Source: Pseudomonas grimontii (lineage in GTDB: Bacteria > Pseudomonadota > Gammaproteobacteria > Pseudomonadales > Pseudomonadaceae). From it: 64,000 nucleotides of DNA. The notes beneath the pieces are model-generated. The model saw only the letters and a program-made list of their open reading frames with translations, was not told where the DNA came from and searched no databases. Both the position numbers and the translations under genes were made by a program. Shown here in pieces: positions 8,187 to 16,911 of this stretch (position 1 is the stretch's first letter; every line of letters starts with the position of its first letter). The DNA is taken from contig NZ_VFES01000028.1 in NCBI RefSeq assembly GCF_007858185.1, positions 1 to 64,000 of the forward strand, in the 5' to 3' direction.

Positions 8187-9221
8187 TTATTTGGCCGCCT
8201 TGCGCAGCGGAAACGGAAAGTAGAAAAACCGCAGGAACGCCATCCGCTTGATCACTTCCCAGATCAACAACGGCACCACCACCGCCACGACAAAACCGAT
8301 ACACGCCGCGACAAACGCATGCAGCCCAAGACGCTCCATCAAATCAAACGTCTTGTGCTGGATCTCCCCATGGAAGATCAGCAGGACCAGGGTCGACTGG
8401 CCGATGTAGGTCATGGCACGGGTGATCAACGCCGAGGCCATCAGCACCCGCGCCAGCGCCCAGCACAGGTACACCCCAATCACCGCCAGCAGGCTGGTCC
8501 ATAGCCAGTGGTCGTAGCGACGCTGCGCCAGGTCCATAGTGTCGTGGCTATAGATGAACACTGCCGCGAACAGCACCACCGAAACCAGCAAAGTCAGCAG
8601 TGACCCCGCATGGGTACGCAGCCAGTTCCGCAGCAGGTAGCCGTAGACGAAACACGCGCTGCTGATCAGGGTGATGTCCAGGCTGAACGGCAAGCCGGGC
8701 AGCACCCAGGTTTGCCCGCCGAGGGTCACCGGCAATTGCCAGAACCAGGGCAGCATCCAGATGCCGAGCAGCAGCGGTACCAGCATCACTGTGCAACTCA
8801 CCGCCAGCGGCAGGCGCTGGATCAGCCGCAGTACCACCCAACTGAACAGGATCGCCACCCAGAAGTGCGGCAAAAACCACAGCGCCTGCCACGGGATGGT
8901 GTCCACCGAGGCGTACAGCACGCCGCCTATGTCCGGCAGCAGCGGTTGGCCGCGCAGTACATCACGCACGATCACATACACCAGCAGGGTGAAGAAAAAC
9001 GGCTTGAGCAGGCCATCCGCCTTGCGCACCGCCATCTCGACAAACGGCTGCTCAGGCTTGAAAAACACCCCCGACAAAAAGAAGAACAACGGCAACACGA
9101 ACGACGCCAGGATCGGGTACATCAAGTCCAGGGACGTGGCGACAAACCAGCTGTGGGCATACACGATCACCAGGATGCCGATGCCTTTGGCGATGTCCAT
9201 TTGAATCCAGCGATTTTTCAC
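8187..9221 (-). CDS. pslL: Psl exopolysaccharide acyltransferase PslL
   Basis: A 344-residue integral membrane acyltransferase (Acyltransferase_3 family) with about ten membrane segments. The N-terminal MDIAKGIGILVIVYAHSWF contains the expected histidine of this family. In Psl systems it is the last core gene and is expected to acylate the polysaccharide or its lipid-linked unit at the inner membrane. The start is a GTG at 9221 with GGGAG 7 bases upstream. It is the twelfth gene of the psl operon, 22 bases after pslK, and ends at a bidirectional terminator. The assignment to PslL rests mainly on operon position. Confidence 0.88.
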   Translation of the reverse strand: MKNRWIQMDIAKGIGILVIVYAHSWFVATSLDLMYPILASFVLPLFFFLSGVFFKPEQPFVEMAVRKADGLLKPFFFTLLVYVIVRDVLRGQPLLPDIGGVLYASVDTIPWQALWFLPHFWVAILFSWVVLRLIQRLPLAVSCTVMLVPLLLGIWMLPWFWQLPVTLGGQTWVLPGLPFSLDITLISSACFVYGYLLRNWLRTHAGSLLTLLVSVVLFAAVFIYSHDTMDLAQRRYDHWLWTSLLAVIGVYLCWALARVLMASALITRAMTYIGQSTLVLLIFHGEIQHKTFDLMERLGLHAFVAACIGFVVAVVVPLLIWEVIKRMAFLRFFYFPFPLRKAAK

Positions 9222-9243
9222 CTGAGTGCTCCCGATCGATCAT

Positions 9244-10653
9244 TCATGCCTTGCGCCACGGCTTGAGCCACAGCCCCATGCCGAGCAACACCACGGCGCC
9301 CGCCAGGGTGCTCAGCCCCAGTTGCAGCCACACGCCTTCAATGCGAAACAACGCCAGCGCAGCCAACCCCATCAGCAGCGCATTGAGCCACCAGTGCCGG
9401 GCCCAGGGCAGGGCGCCGAGCAAGGCCTGGCGCTGCATCAGCAACAGCGCGGTGCAGATCACGCCGGCCAGGGCGGCCAAGGGGATGCCGGCCAGGCCAA
9501 ACACAAAGGGCAGGGCGGCCAACAGCAGCACGTTGACCAGGCTGCCGAGCAACTCGCAGCGCAGCGGCTGGCGCGTATCGCCGGCGGCGTAGGCATAGCG
9601 CGCGAGCAAGGCGTTCCAGGCGCCGAACACCAACGGCACGGCAAACCAGGCCAGCAGCAGCGGCAACGGCGAATCCGCCGATTGCTTGGGCAGCAGCACT
9701 GCCACCAGGCTCGGGGCTGCCGCCACCAGACCGACGCCGGCGGGCAGGGTCAGCACGCTGGCGGTTTCCAGGCCGCGCTTGAGCAGGGCCAGGCGCTCAT
9801 CGCCCTGGCGGCGACTCATCATGCCCAGCAGCACCTGGTTGAGGCTCATCATCGCAATCAGCGGCAGGTTCATCAGCTTGCGCGCCAGGTTGACCCAGGT
9901 CACCGCACCTTCGCCCAGCAACGACGCCACCAGCCGTTCGATCAGCGCCAAGCCTTGGCTGGCGCCATTGCTCAACAACAGTGGGCCGATACGCTGGGCC
10001 AGCTCCCGCAAGGGCGCGACGGTCAGTTGCCAGCGCCATGGCCGCCAGCCTTGGCGCCACACCGAGGGCAACAGCGCTAGCGGCATCAACAGGCTGCCGG
10101 CCAGGCAGGCCAGGGCCAGCGAGTGCGGTTGGCTGGCGGTGCCCGCGAGGGCGAGGTACGTCACTGGCGGCAGGTTGAACAGCAACGAGCCCAGCCCCGC
10201 GAGGACAAAACGTTCGCTGGCTTGCAAGGGAACGCTGAACAGCGCATGCAGCATCAAGCCCGGCACACACCAGGCGACGATCTGCAGGTTGCGGCTGGCC
10301 AATGCCGTGGCGGTGGCGGCCAACCCCGGGCCGAGCACTTGCACCAGCCACGGCGCCAACAGTGTCAGCAGCAGGCTGGTGACCAACGCGATCAGCAGCA
10401 ACGTCGGGAACAACACCGCCAGCCAGTCCAGGCGCTCGCCGTCCTTGCGCTGCTGGTACAGCGGCAGCGCGGCGGCGCTCAGCACACCGCCGGCCAATGA
10501 CATGCGCAGCGCTTCCGGCAAAAACAGCGCGATCAGGAAGGCGTCACTGCGTTCTCCGGCCCCCCAGGCCGCCACCAGCAACCATTCACGCGCGAACCCC
10601 AGGCACAGGCCCAACAGGGTTGCCAGGGTCAGCCAGGCGGCAGAGCCAAGCAT
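9244..10653 (-). CDS. pslK: Psl lipid-linked oligosaccharide flippase (MurJ-like) PslK
   Basis: A 469-residue polytopic protein of the MOP/MurJ flippase superfamily with 13-14 predicted membrane helices. The N-terminus (AREWLLVAAWGAGERSDAF) and the ALNQVLLGMM-like segments in the middle resemble MurJ. In the Psl pathway this position is the translocase that moves the undecaprenyl-linked repeat unit to the periplasm. Its length equals that of PslK as I recall it from P. aeruginosa. The ATG overlaps the pslJ stop (TGATG), indicating translational coupling. Confidence 0.9.
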   Translation of the reverse strand: MLGSAAWLTLATLLGLCLGFAREWLLVAAWGAGERSDAFLIALFLPEALRMSLAGGVLSAAALPLYQQRKDGERLDWLAVLFPTLLLIALVTSLLLTLLAPWLVQVLGPGLAATATALASRNLQIVAWCVPGLMLHALFSVPLQASERFVLAGLGSLLFNLPPVTYLALAGTASQPHSLALACLAGSLLMPLALLPSVWRQGWRPWRWQLTVAPLRELAQRIGPLLLSNGASQGLALIERLVASLLGEGAVTWVNLARKLMNLPLIAMMSLNQVLLGMMSRRQGDERLALLKRGLETASVLTLPAGVGLVAAAPSLVAVLLPKQSADSPLPLLLAWFAVPLVFGAWNALLARYAYAAGDTRQPLRCELLGSLVNVLLLAALPFVFGLAGIPLAALAGVICTALLLMQRQALLGALPWARHWWLNALLMGLAALALFRIEGVWLQLGLSTLAGAVVLLGMGLWLKPWRKA

Positions 10654-12086
10654 CAGGGACGTGCCTCATCAAGCAAGGGTTTGCGGTAGGCCACGGACTT
10701 CACCTGCGGCAGCCGCGTCGGAAACAACCGCCGCGCCTCCAGCACATTGATGCCCACCATCAGCCAGAACAACGCCACCATCACCACCGCAAAGCTGAAG
10801 TAGTGGTCGAACAGGCCGCTGACCAGCGCCGACAGAATCCCGCCGGTGGTGCCCAGCCACAGGGCATTGTCCTTGGTCAGGCGGATCGGGCCTTTTTCCG
10901 GGCGCGCTTCACGCCACCAGCGCACGGTCACCGCCACAAAGAACAGCATGCCGACCATGCCGGTCTTGTAGATGAAGTTCAGCCACAGGTTGGAGATACC
11001 CAGCAGGTGGGTGCCCGGCACCGGTGGGTCAACCTTGAAACCGATGCCAAACGGATAAGACACCACGGCCTGCGGAAACATGCGGTACTCGTCGAACCGC
11101 ACTTCGGTACTGGCGTTGTCCGACGAGAAAATCGTCGCCAGGCGTTCCTGCAACGGTGGGTAGGCAATCACCAGCGCCACGGTCAACGCTGCGCCGATCA
11201 TCAACAGGCGCCCGGTGTAGGGCACGCGGCGCGTGGCCATCCACAGCAGCACCAACGCCAGGCTGACCATCGCGCCGCGGCTGCTGGCCAGCAGCAACGC
11301 CGCCGCGCCCAGGCAGGCGACGCCCAGGCCCAGCGCGCGTTTCCAGCCTTGCTCGGTCACGCCGAAGCAGAAAGCCAGGGGCAGCAGCAATGCCATGATC
11401 CCGCCGATGGCATTCGGGTGCATCCACGGCGAGCCCATGCGCGAAGACATGGCCTCCAGGCCGAATTTCAACATGTCGAAGTTGCCGTAGTTGAACAGCG
11501 CCAGAATCGGCGCAATGCCGGCCCCGGAGCGTGTGCGCACGAACACCGCAATCGACAGCGCCAGCATCGCCAGGCTACCCAGCAACAGGGCGATCACCAC
11601 GGATTCGCGCTGCTTGCGGTCCACCAGCAATTTGGCGCAGAGGAACACCGCCGACAGGCTCAGCAGCCAGCGTAGCCAGTTGGCCACGCCGCTGGTGTCG
11701 GCGTGGATGGTGACCTGGCCGACGAGGAACGGGAACACGCTGAACAGCATCAGCCACAACAGCATCTGGTCGGTGGGGCGACGGGTGAGGCTGGGCGTGT
11801 CGGGCAGGCGCGCCAGGAAGTTGTGCCACAGCACCGCGCCCCAGGTCAGGGCCAGGATCGCCTCGCTCACGGTACTGCGAATTCCCAGGTTGATGGTCGA
11901 GTACGGCATGAGCGTGGCGATCATGGCGAACAACAATAGCCCCCACAACGGGAAGCGCAGGATGGTCACCGCCCCCGCCAGGCCGATCACGGCGAGGAAC
12001 GCCTTGGCCGGCGACAGCAACAGGGCGAGGGCGCCGAACAGCAGGCCGAAGAGGATCGCGACGAGGCTTGCCAGGTTCACTCTCAC
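10653..12086 (-). CDS. pslJ: Psl polysaccharide polymerase (O-antigen ligase-like) PslJ
   Basis: A 477-residue inner-membrane protein with about 10-12 helices and a large periplasmic loop (LQERLATIFSSDNASTEVRF region), the architecture of the Wzy/O-antigen-ligase superfamily. It is expected to polymerise Psl repeat units in the periplasm. The start is a GTG at 12086 that overlaps the pslI stop by four bases (GTGA), and its own stop overlaps the pslK start. Primary sequence is poorly conserved in this family, so the call uses topology, length and position. Confidence 0.9.
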   Translation of the reverse strand: MRVNLASLVAILFGLLFGALALLLSPAKAFLAVIGLAGAVTILRFPLWGLLLFAMIATLMPYSTINLGIRSTVSEAILALTWGAVLWHNFLARLPDTPSLTRRPTDQMLLWLMLFSVFPFLVGQVTIHADTSGVANWLRWLLSLSAVFLCAKLLVDRKQRESVVIALLLGSLAMLALSIAVFVRTRSGAGIAPILALFNYGNFDMLKFGLEAMSSRMGSPWMHPNAIGGIMALLLPLAFCFGVTEQGWKRALGLGVACLGAAALLLASSRGAMVSLALVLLWMATRRVPYTGRLLMIGAALTVALVIAYPPLQERLATIFSSDNASTEVRFDEYRMFPQAVVSYPFGIGFKVDPPVPGTHLLGISNLWLNFIYKTGMVGMLFFVAVTVRWWREARPEKGPIRLTKDNALWLGTTGGILSALVSGLFDHYFSFAVVMVALFWLMVGINVLEARRLFPTRLPQVKSVAYRKPLLDEARP

Positions 12087-13186
12087 TTGAGTTCCTCGAT
12101 CAGTTCGGCCAGGCGCCGGCGATAAGCGTGATGATTAAAGCGTTGCGCCCACAGCCGCCGTTGCTCGGCGGACCCTTCATCCGGGTGCATGCCCAGGCTG
12201 AGCATCAATTGCACCAGCGTCGGGCCATCGGTGGGGGAAAAGCGCGGTGCCGACGGCGGGGTGATTTCATCCAGTGACGTGCCGCTGGCCACCGCCACCG
12301 GCGTGCCGACGCTCAGGGCCTCGATCACCGGCAGGCCGAAGCCTTCGGCATAGGACGGCTGCCACAGGCGTGACGCCTGGCGGTACAGCGTATGCAGCTC
12401 GGCGTCCGACACGCCACTCAGCGCGCGAATCCCCGGCAATGTGCGCTGGGCTTCGGGCAAATGATCAAGGCTGCCCACCAGCACCAACTCCGGCACGCTG
12501 GGGGATTGGCGCCGCGCCTGCTGCCAGGCGTCCACCAGGAACGGCACGTTCTTGCGCAGCTCGCGGGTGCCCACCAGCAGCCAGTAGCGCTGCGGCAGTT
12601 GACGTGCGGACAGGTCTGCCGCCCGTTCGGCAAAGCCGTCGACTTGGTTGGGCAACACGCGAATCTTGCCCGCCGCCTTGGGAAACAGCCGCGCGGTTTC
12701 ATCGGCGCTGTACTGCGACGGGGTCCACACACGGTCGGCGCTGTGCACTGCGTAGGCAATCGACAGGCGATCGCTGGTCTTGTAGATCAGCGCCTTCAAG
12801 CGGTTGGCGTGGTAGTTGTTCAGGGTGATCTGGAACAGGTCATGCAGCAGCACCACGGTGCGCAATCCCGTCGGCTTGGGTGGCAGCGGCAGGCCCATAT
12901 TGAAGGTGCTGATGTACAGGTCGATGTGCTGCTCACGCAAAGCGCGTGGCAGGAAGCCGGCCTCGAAACGCAGGCGATGGTGCGGCTGGTGCATGGCGGT
13001 CTTGGCACAGCCCCACGCCGGGCAATGGGCCTGCAAGCGGGTCTCATCGTCCAGCGGCGCCACGGTAAACCGCTCAAGCTCGATGCCCGGCAAGGCGTGC
13101 AGAGCGCTTTCCAGTGCGTACACCTGGCGGCTGATGCCCGATTGCGGCGAGGTGCCGACGGTGCGGTAATCCAGGCCTACACGCAT
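12083..13186 (-). CDS. pslI: Psl glycosyltransferase PslI
   Basis: A 367-residue GT-B fold, family 4-type glycosyltransferase. The acceptor-side N-terminus (MRVGLDYRTVGTSPQSGISR) and the donor-side motif YAEGFGLPVIEALSVGTPV, with the E-x7-E-like nucleotide-sugar site, are both present, as is the LVGTRELRKNV strand. It acts in the cytoplasm on the undecaprenyl-linked Psl unit. Its start overlaps the end of pslH by ten bases. Length matches P. aeruginosa PslI (367 by memory). Which sugar it adds cannot be read from sequence. Confidence 0.92.
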   Translation of the reverse strand: MRVGLDYRTVGTSPQSGISRQVYALESALHALPGIELERFTVAPLDDETRLQAHCPAWGCAKTAMHQPHHRLRFEAGFLPRALREQHIDLYISTFNMGLPLPPKPTGLRTVVLLHDLFQITLNNYHANRLKALIYKTSDRLSIAYAVHSADRVWTPSQYSADETARLFPKAAGKIRVLPNQVDGFAERAADLSARQLPQRYWLLVGTRELRKNVPFLVDAWQQARRQSPSVPELVLVGSLDHLPEAQRTLPGIRALSGVSDAELHTLYRQASRLWQPSYAEGFGLPVIEALSVGTPVAVASGTSLDEITPPSAPRFSPTDGPTLVQLMLSLGMHPDEGSAEQRRLWAQRFNHHAYRRRLAELIEELK

Positions 13187-14394
13187 GCGGCTTCCCTCTG
13201 GCTCAGCGGCACGAGGGTGGCGTACACCTGCTCCAGTTGGCTGGCGGCGACGCTCCAGTCATGGGCGCGGCGCACATAGGCGCGGCCGGCCTCGCCCATG
13301 GGCGCAGCGGCTTTCGGACATTGCAGCAGGCGTACCACGGCATCGGCCAATTCGTCGGCGCTTTGCCCGCCGAGGTAGTCCAGGCCTTCCACCAGGTCCA
13401 GCCCCGACACGCCTTGTTCGGTGCTGGCCAGCGGCAGGCCGGCGGCCAGGGCTTCGAGCACCTTGAGCTTGGAGCCGCCGCCATGGCGCAACGGCGCCAG
13501 GAACACTGAACAGCTCGATTGCAGGTCGAGCAGGTTGGGTACGAAGCCTTGCCACTCGATACGCGGGTCTTTCCAACGCTCGCGCCAGCTGCCGGGCATG
13601 CCGAAGCCGCACACGCTCATGCGCGCCTCCGCACAGCGCGCCCAGACCTTCGGCAGGATTTCATCCAGGGCCCATTCGATGGCGTCGACGTTCGGCGCGT
13701 ATTCATAGTTGCCGAGGAACAGCACGCGGCGTGTCGACGGGTCGGGATGGGCCGCAGCGAAGTGATCGCAGTCCACGCCATTGACCACCACCGGCACGGG
13801 TTTGCCGGCGATCTTTTCCAGGATGTGCGCATCGCCTTGAGTGACCGCCACCACCTGCGTGGCCTGGCGCATCACCCGGCGTTCCCAGCGGGTATAGCGC
13901 CATTGGTCATAGCGAATGAACGGCAGCGACCAACGCGGCAAACGGTCGTAGGTGGCCGCGCCCAGGGCCGACTCCACATTGTGTTCGGTCAGCACAAATG
14001 GCTGGGATTTACGCGCCAGCGCATCTTCGTAAGGCTGGAAACTGTAGCTGTGCTCGATCTGCACCACGTCCCAATGTTCACCCAACAACCCCGTGAAGGT
14101 GTCCTGCAATCCAGCCGACAGGCCATTCACACTGGCCAGCAGCGGGTAGGGGGCAAACAGCCCTGCCACCAGGGTCTTGAGGCTGCGCAAGGGGCGGCGC
14201 GGCAGGATGATCAACTGTTCGACAAACGCCTCCAGCACCTGGCGGTCGGCGAGGGATACCGGGTGCTTGTCATGCAGCAGCAGGGTGATCCGATGCCCGC
14301 GCGCGGCCAGGCTGCGCAGCAGGTGGAACTGGCGCGTCTTGCCGCCGCTGGTGGCGGGCCAGGGCGAGTAGGGCAGGATCCATAAAATGCGCAT
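13177..14394 (-). CDS. pslH: Psl glycosyltransferase PslH
   Basis: A 405-residue GT-B family 4-like glycosyltransferase. It begins MRILWILPYSPWPATSGGKT, a typical first strand with a glycine-rich loop, and carries VVNGVDCDHF in the linker and LAPLRHGGGSKLKVLEALA as the donor motif. I chose the ATG at 14394 instead of an in-frame codon six residues upstream because MRILWIL is the natural N-terminus and an eight-base gap to pslG remains. It builds the Psl oligosaccharide in the cytoplasm. Confidence 0.92.
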   Translation of the reverse strand: MRILWILPYSPWPATSGGKTRQFHLLRSLAARGHRITLLLHDKHPVSLADRQVLEAFVEQLIILPRRPLRSLKTLVAGLFAPYPLLASVNGLSAGLQDTFTGLLGEHWDVVQIEHSYSFQPYEDALARKSQPFVLTEHNVESALGAATYDRLPRWSLPFIRYDQWRYTRWERRVMRQATQVVAVTQGDAHILEKIAGKPVPVVVNGVDCDHFAAAHPDPSTRRVLFLGNYEYAPNVDAIEWALDEILPKVWARCAEARMSVCGFGMPGSWRERWKDPRIEWQGFVPNLLDLQSSCSVFLAPLRHGGGSKLKVLEALAAGLPLASTEQGVSGLDLVEGLDYLGGQSADELADAVVRLLQCPKAAAPMGEAGRAYVRRAHDWSVAASQLEQVYATLVPLSQREAACV

Positions 14395-14402
14395 GGCGGG
14401 CC

Positions 14403-15731
14403 TCAGTCCCATAACAGGATTTGCAAGTTCGTTTTGACCGGCACGGTCAGGCCGTCGGTACCGGTTACCGGGGTTTGCGTACCGCGCAGCGGGTCATACA
14501 GCGTGGCGCTGGCCAGGTTGGGCAAGTGTGCGTTGCCGCCCTCGGCCGACCAGAAGAACCATAGCTTGCGCCCGTCGGCGCGGGTCCAGCCGATGCTGAA
14601 CAGGCCGTCGGGCAATTGGTCGGCGCTGGGCGGGTCGCCGGGAATGAGCGTCGGACCGCTGACCTCGAGGAAATTTTTCAGCGCGGTGTAGACCGGCTTG
14701 GGATTGGCGTCGATGTCGAGCAAGCCGTAAGACTGGTCCCGCACACTGGCGCGCTGGTCCAGGTCGCTGAGGGTGAACAGGAAGACCCTGTCGTAATCCA
14801 GTGCACTCATCAGCGCCAGGCGGCGCACCACGTAATCGGCCTGGGCCTGTGGGGTGATGATGTCCTGGGCGTCTTTGGGACCGGTGTAGGTCGACCAGCC
14901 CCATTCGGTGCTCCACAGGGTCTGCACGCCGCCGTTGCGCAGGGCCTGGTTGAGCGCGGTGGCCCTGGCGATAAAGTCCAGGTTGGCCGGGTCGTTGCCT
15001 TCGGGCAATTGGGTATAGGGGTGGTACGAGACGAAGGTATTCAGGCTGGCCACGCCCAGGGCGCCGAGGGCATCGAACATGCTCTGGCCGTTGGGCATTT
15101 CGCTGAAGAACGCCATGCCGGCGGCCACCACCGGTTTGCTCGGGCTCATGGCGCGCAACGCGGCGGCGCTGGCAGTCAGCAACGCGGCGTAGCCGGCCGG
15201 GTCGGCCACCGGGCGCCAGAAGCCCAGCAGGTTCGGTTCGTTCCACACCTGCCAGGCGTCGACACTGGGGTAGCGCTGGGCCAACAGCGCCATGCGGTTG
15301 GCGAACACGTTCGGGTCTTTCGGCGGGTACTGGTCCTGATAGGGCGCACCCACCGGCGCCGTGGTGGCGAACGGGGCCGACCCCACCAGGTAGAACACCG
15401 ACTTGAGCTGGTTGTCCTGCAGTTTGCCCACCAACTGATCCAGCGTCGCCACCTGGTACTGCCCTTCGACCGGCTCCAGTTGGTCCCAATGCAAATCCAG
15501 GCGTACCCACTCCAGGCCCAGCGCCTTGAGACGGTCGATCTGCTTTTGATAGCGCTCTGGGGCGAACCACAGGAACTGCGCGTTCACCCCGAGGAAATCC
15601 TTCCACGCCAGGGTTTTGTTGCCCTTGAGCACATGGCTTTCGGCATCGGCCTGGCGCCCCCACAAAAACGCGCTCAGGCCCAGGGCGGCGACCACCACCA
15701 GGGCAGCGACGTAGGTGCGTTTACGTGGCAT
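14403..15731 (-). CDS. pslG: Psl glycoside hydrolase PslG
   Basis: A 442-residue (beta/alpha)8 glycosidase of the GH39-like clan, anchored by one N-terminal membrane segment (residues 8-24). With the ATG at 15731 as start, the acid/base is Glu165 (VWNEPN) and the nucleophile Glu276 (STEWGW). These are the residue numbers I recall for P. aeruginosa PslG, which strongly supports both the start and the identity. A TTG nine codons upstream was rejected. PslG cleaves Psl in the periplasm and affects chain release and biofilm architecture. It overlaps the end of pslF by 11 bases. Confidence 0.96.
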   Translation of the reverse strand: MPRKRTYVAALVVVAALGLSAFLWGRQADAESHVLKGNKTLAWKDFLGVNAQFLWFAPERYQKQIDRLKALGLEWVRLDLHWDQLEPVEGQYQVATLDQLVGKLQDNQLKSVFYLVGSAPFATTAPVGAPYQDQYPPKDPNVFANRMALLAQRYPSVDAWQVWNEPNLLGFWRPVADPAGYAALLTASAAALRAMSPSKPVVAAGMAFFSEMPNGQSMFDALGALGVASLNTFVSYHPYTQLPEGNDPANLDFIARATALNQALRNGGVQTLWSTEWGWSTYTGPKDAQDIITPQAQADYVVRRLALMSALDYDRVFLFTLSDLDQRASVRDQSYGLLDIDANPKPVYTALKNFLEVSGPTLIPGDPPSADQLPDGLFSIGWTRADGRKLWFFWSAEGGNAHLPNLASATLYDPLRGTQTPVTGTDGLTVPVKTNLQILLWD

Positions 15732-16911
15732 GGCGGCTGTCCTCGATGACGTGTTCAAACAGCGCCTTGAACGTCTGCGCGGTCAACGGCCACAAGCGCT
15801 CGCGGCCGATTTCGCCGGCACGTTCGGCCCAGTCCCTGGCCAGCAGCGGCGTGCGTGCCAGGCGCAGCAGTTGCGCGCTGAGCGCGTCAACATCGCCTTC
15901 GGGGTAGATGGCGCCATTGCCGCTGGCGACTTCCTCGGCAAACGCGCGAGCGTCGGACGTGATCGCGCCGCGCCCGCACGCGGCGGCCCAGGACAGCGCG
16001 CCACTGGTGCCGCGCTGGCGCCCGAGCAGGCCGAGTTTTTTCGATTCGCGATAGGGCAGCACCATCACATGGTGGGCCTGGATGGTCTGGGCAATCTCTT
16101 CAGCCGGCAGGTTCAGCCGCCAGTCGATGGCATCCGTCAGCCCGAGCTCGGCGATTTGCTTGTTCAACTGTTCCAGGTAATTACCGCCTGCGCCGAACGC
16201 CATTTCGGCGGCGGTGCCACCGGCCAGCGTCAGGCGCACACGCCCACGCAATTGGGGGGCTTGCTTGAAAACAGCGGCCAGGGCCTGCAACAGGTCTTCG
16301 ATGCCTTTGCCCCGGTAGATAAAACCGAAGTACAGCAGGTGCAGCGTATCCAGGGGCGGTAACGGCGCCGACGGAATCGCCAGGTTGGCATGGTGGATCA
16401 CCGCCACTTTACCCGCCGGCAGTTGCATGCGTTGGCCCAGGCACTCGGCGCCCAGGCGGGTGAGGGTGATCAAGCGCGTCACACCGGCGGCGACCTGGCG
16501 CTCTTCACGCAAGGTCAGCGGATCGGCCAGCACCACCGCCGCCTGTGGCATTGGGCTGGGCAAGCGCTCCAGCAGGTTCAGCGGGAATGGCAACCGCTCG
16601 CGGCGCCAGACGATGCGTTCCGGATCATGCACCGTGGCGGTCAAGGGCAGTGCCGGGTAGGCCCTGCGCAACTCGCGCAGGGTCAGGAATTCCCCCAGCC
16701 GTCCGCCGCCCAGCTCGGCGTGGACGAGGTCTACGCTGTGCCAGTCGAACCCGCCGATGGCCTGTTTGATCGCCTGGTTATTGCCTGCCACACCGGCCAA
16801 CGGCGTCAGCACCGTCACGCCGAGTTGTTCCAGGGCCGTGCGGAAATGGTTCGCGTAGTCGGCGATGCCGTTTTTCTCCGGCGGCAAAGGGGCGAGCAAG
16901 GCGATACGCAT
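15721..16911 (-). CDS. pslF: Psl glycosyltransferase PslF
   Basis: A 396-residue GT-B glycosyltransferase. The N-terminus MRIALLAPLPPEKNGIADYA is the acceptor-domain start and RGTSGALSWAAACGRGAITS is near the donor site. The codon before the chosen ATG (16911) is TTG and was not used, because ATG overlaps the pslE stop (TGATG), the usual coupling in this operon. P. aeruginosa PslF is about 395 residues. It acts in the cytoplasm on the lipid-linked Psl precursor. Confidence 0.92.
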   Translation of the reverse strand: MRIALLAPLPPEKNGIADYANHFRTALEQLGVTVLTPLAGVAGNNQAIKQAIGGFDWHSVDLVHAELGGGRLGEFLTLRELRRAYPALPLTATVHDPERIVWRRERLPFPLNLLERLPSPMPQAAVVLADPLTLREERQVAAGVTRLITLTRLGAECLGQRMQLPAGKVAVIHHANLAIPSAPLPPLDTLHLLYFGFIYRGKGIEDLLQALAAVFKQAPQLRGRVRLTLAGGTAAEMAFGAGGNYLEQLNKQIAELGLTDAIDWRLNLPAEEIAQTIQAHHVMVLPYRESKKLGLLGRQRGTSGALSWAAACGRGAITSDARAFAEEVASGNGAIYPEGDVDALSAQLLRLARTPLLARDWAERAGEIGRERLWPLTAQTFKALFEHVIEDSRHAT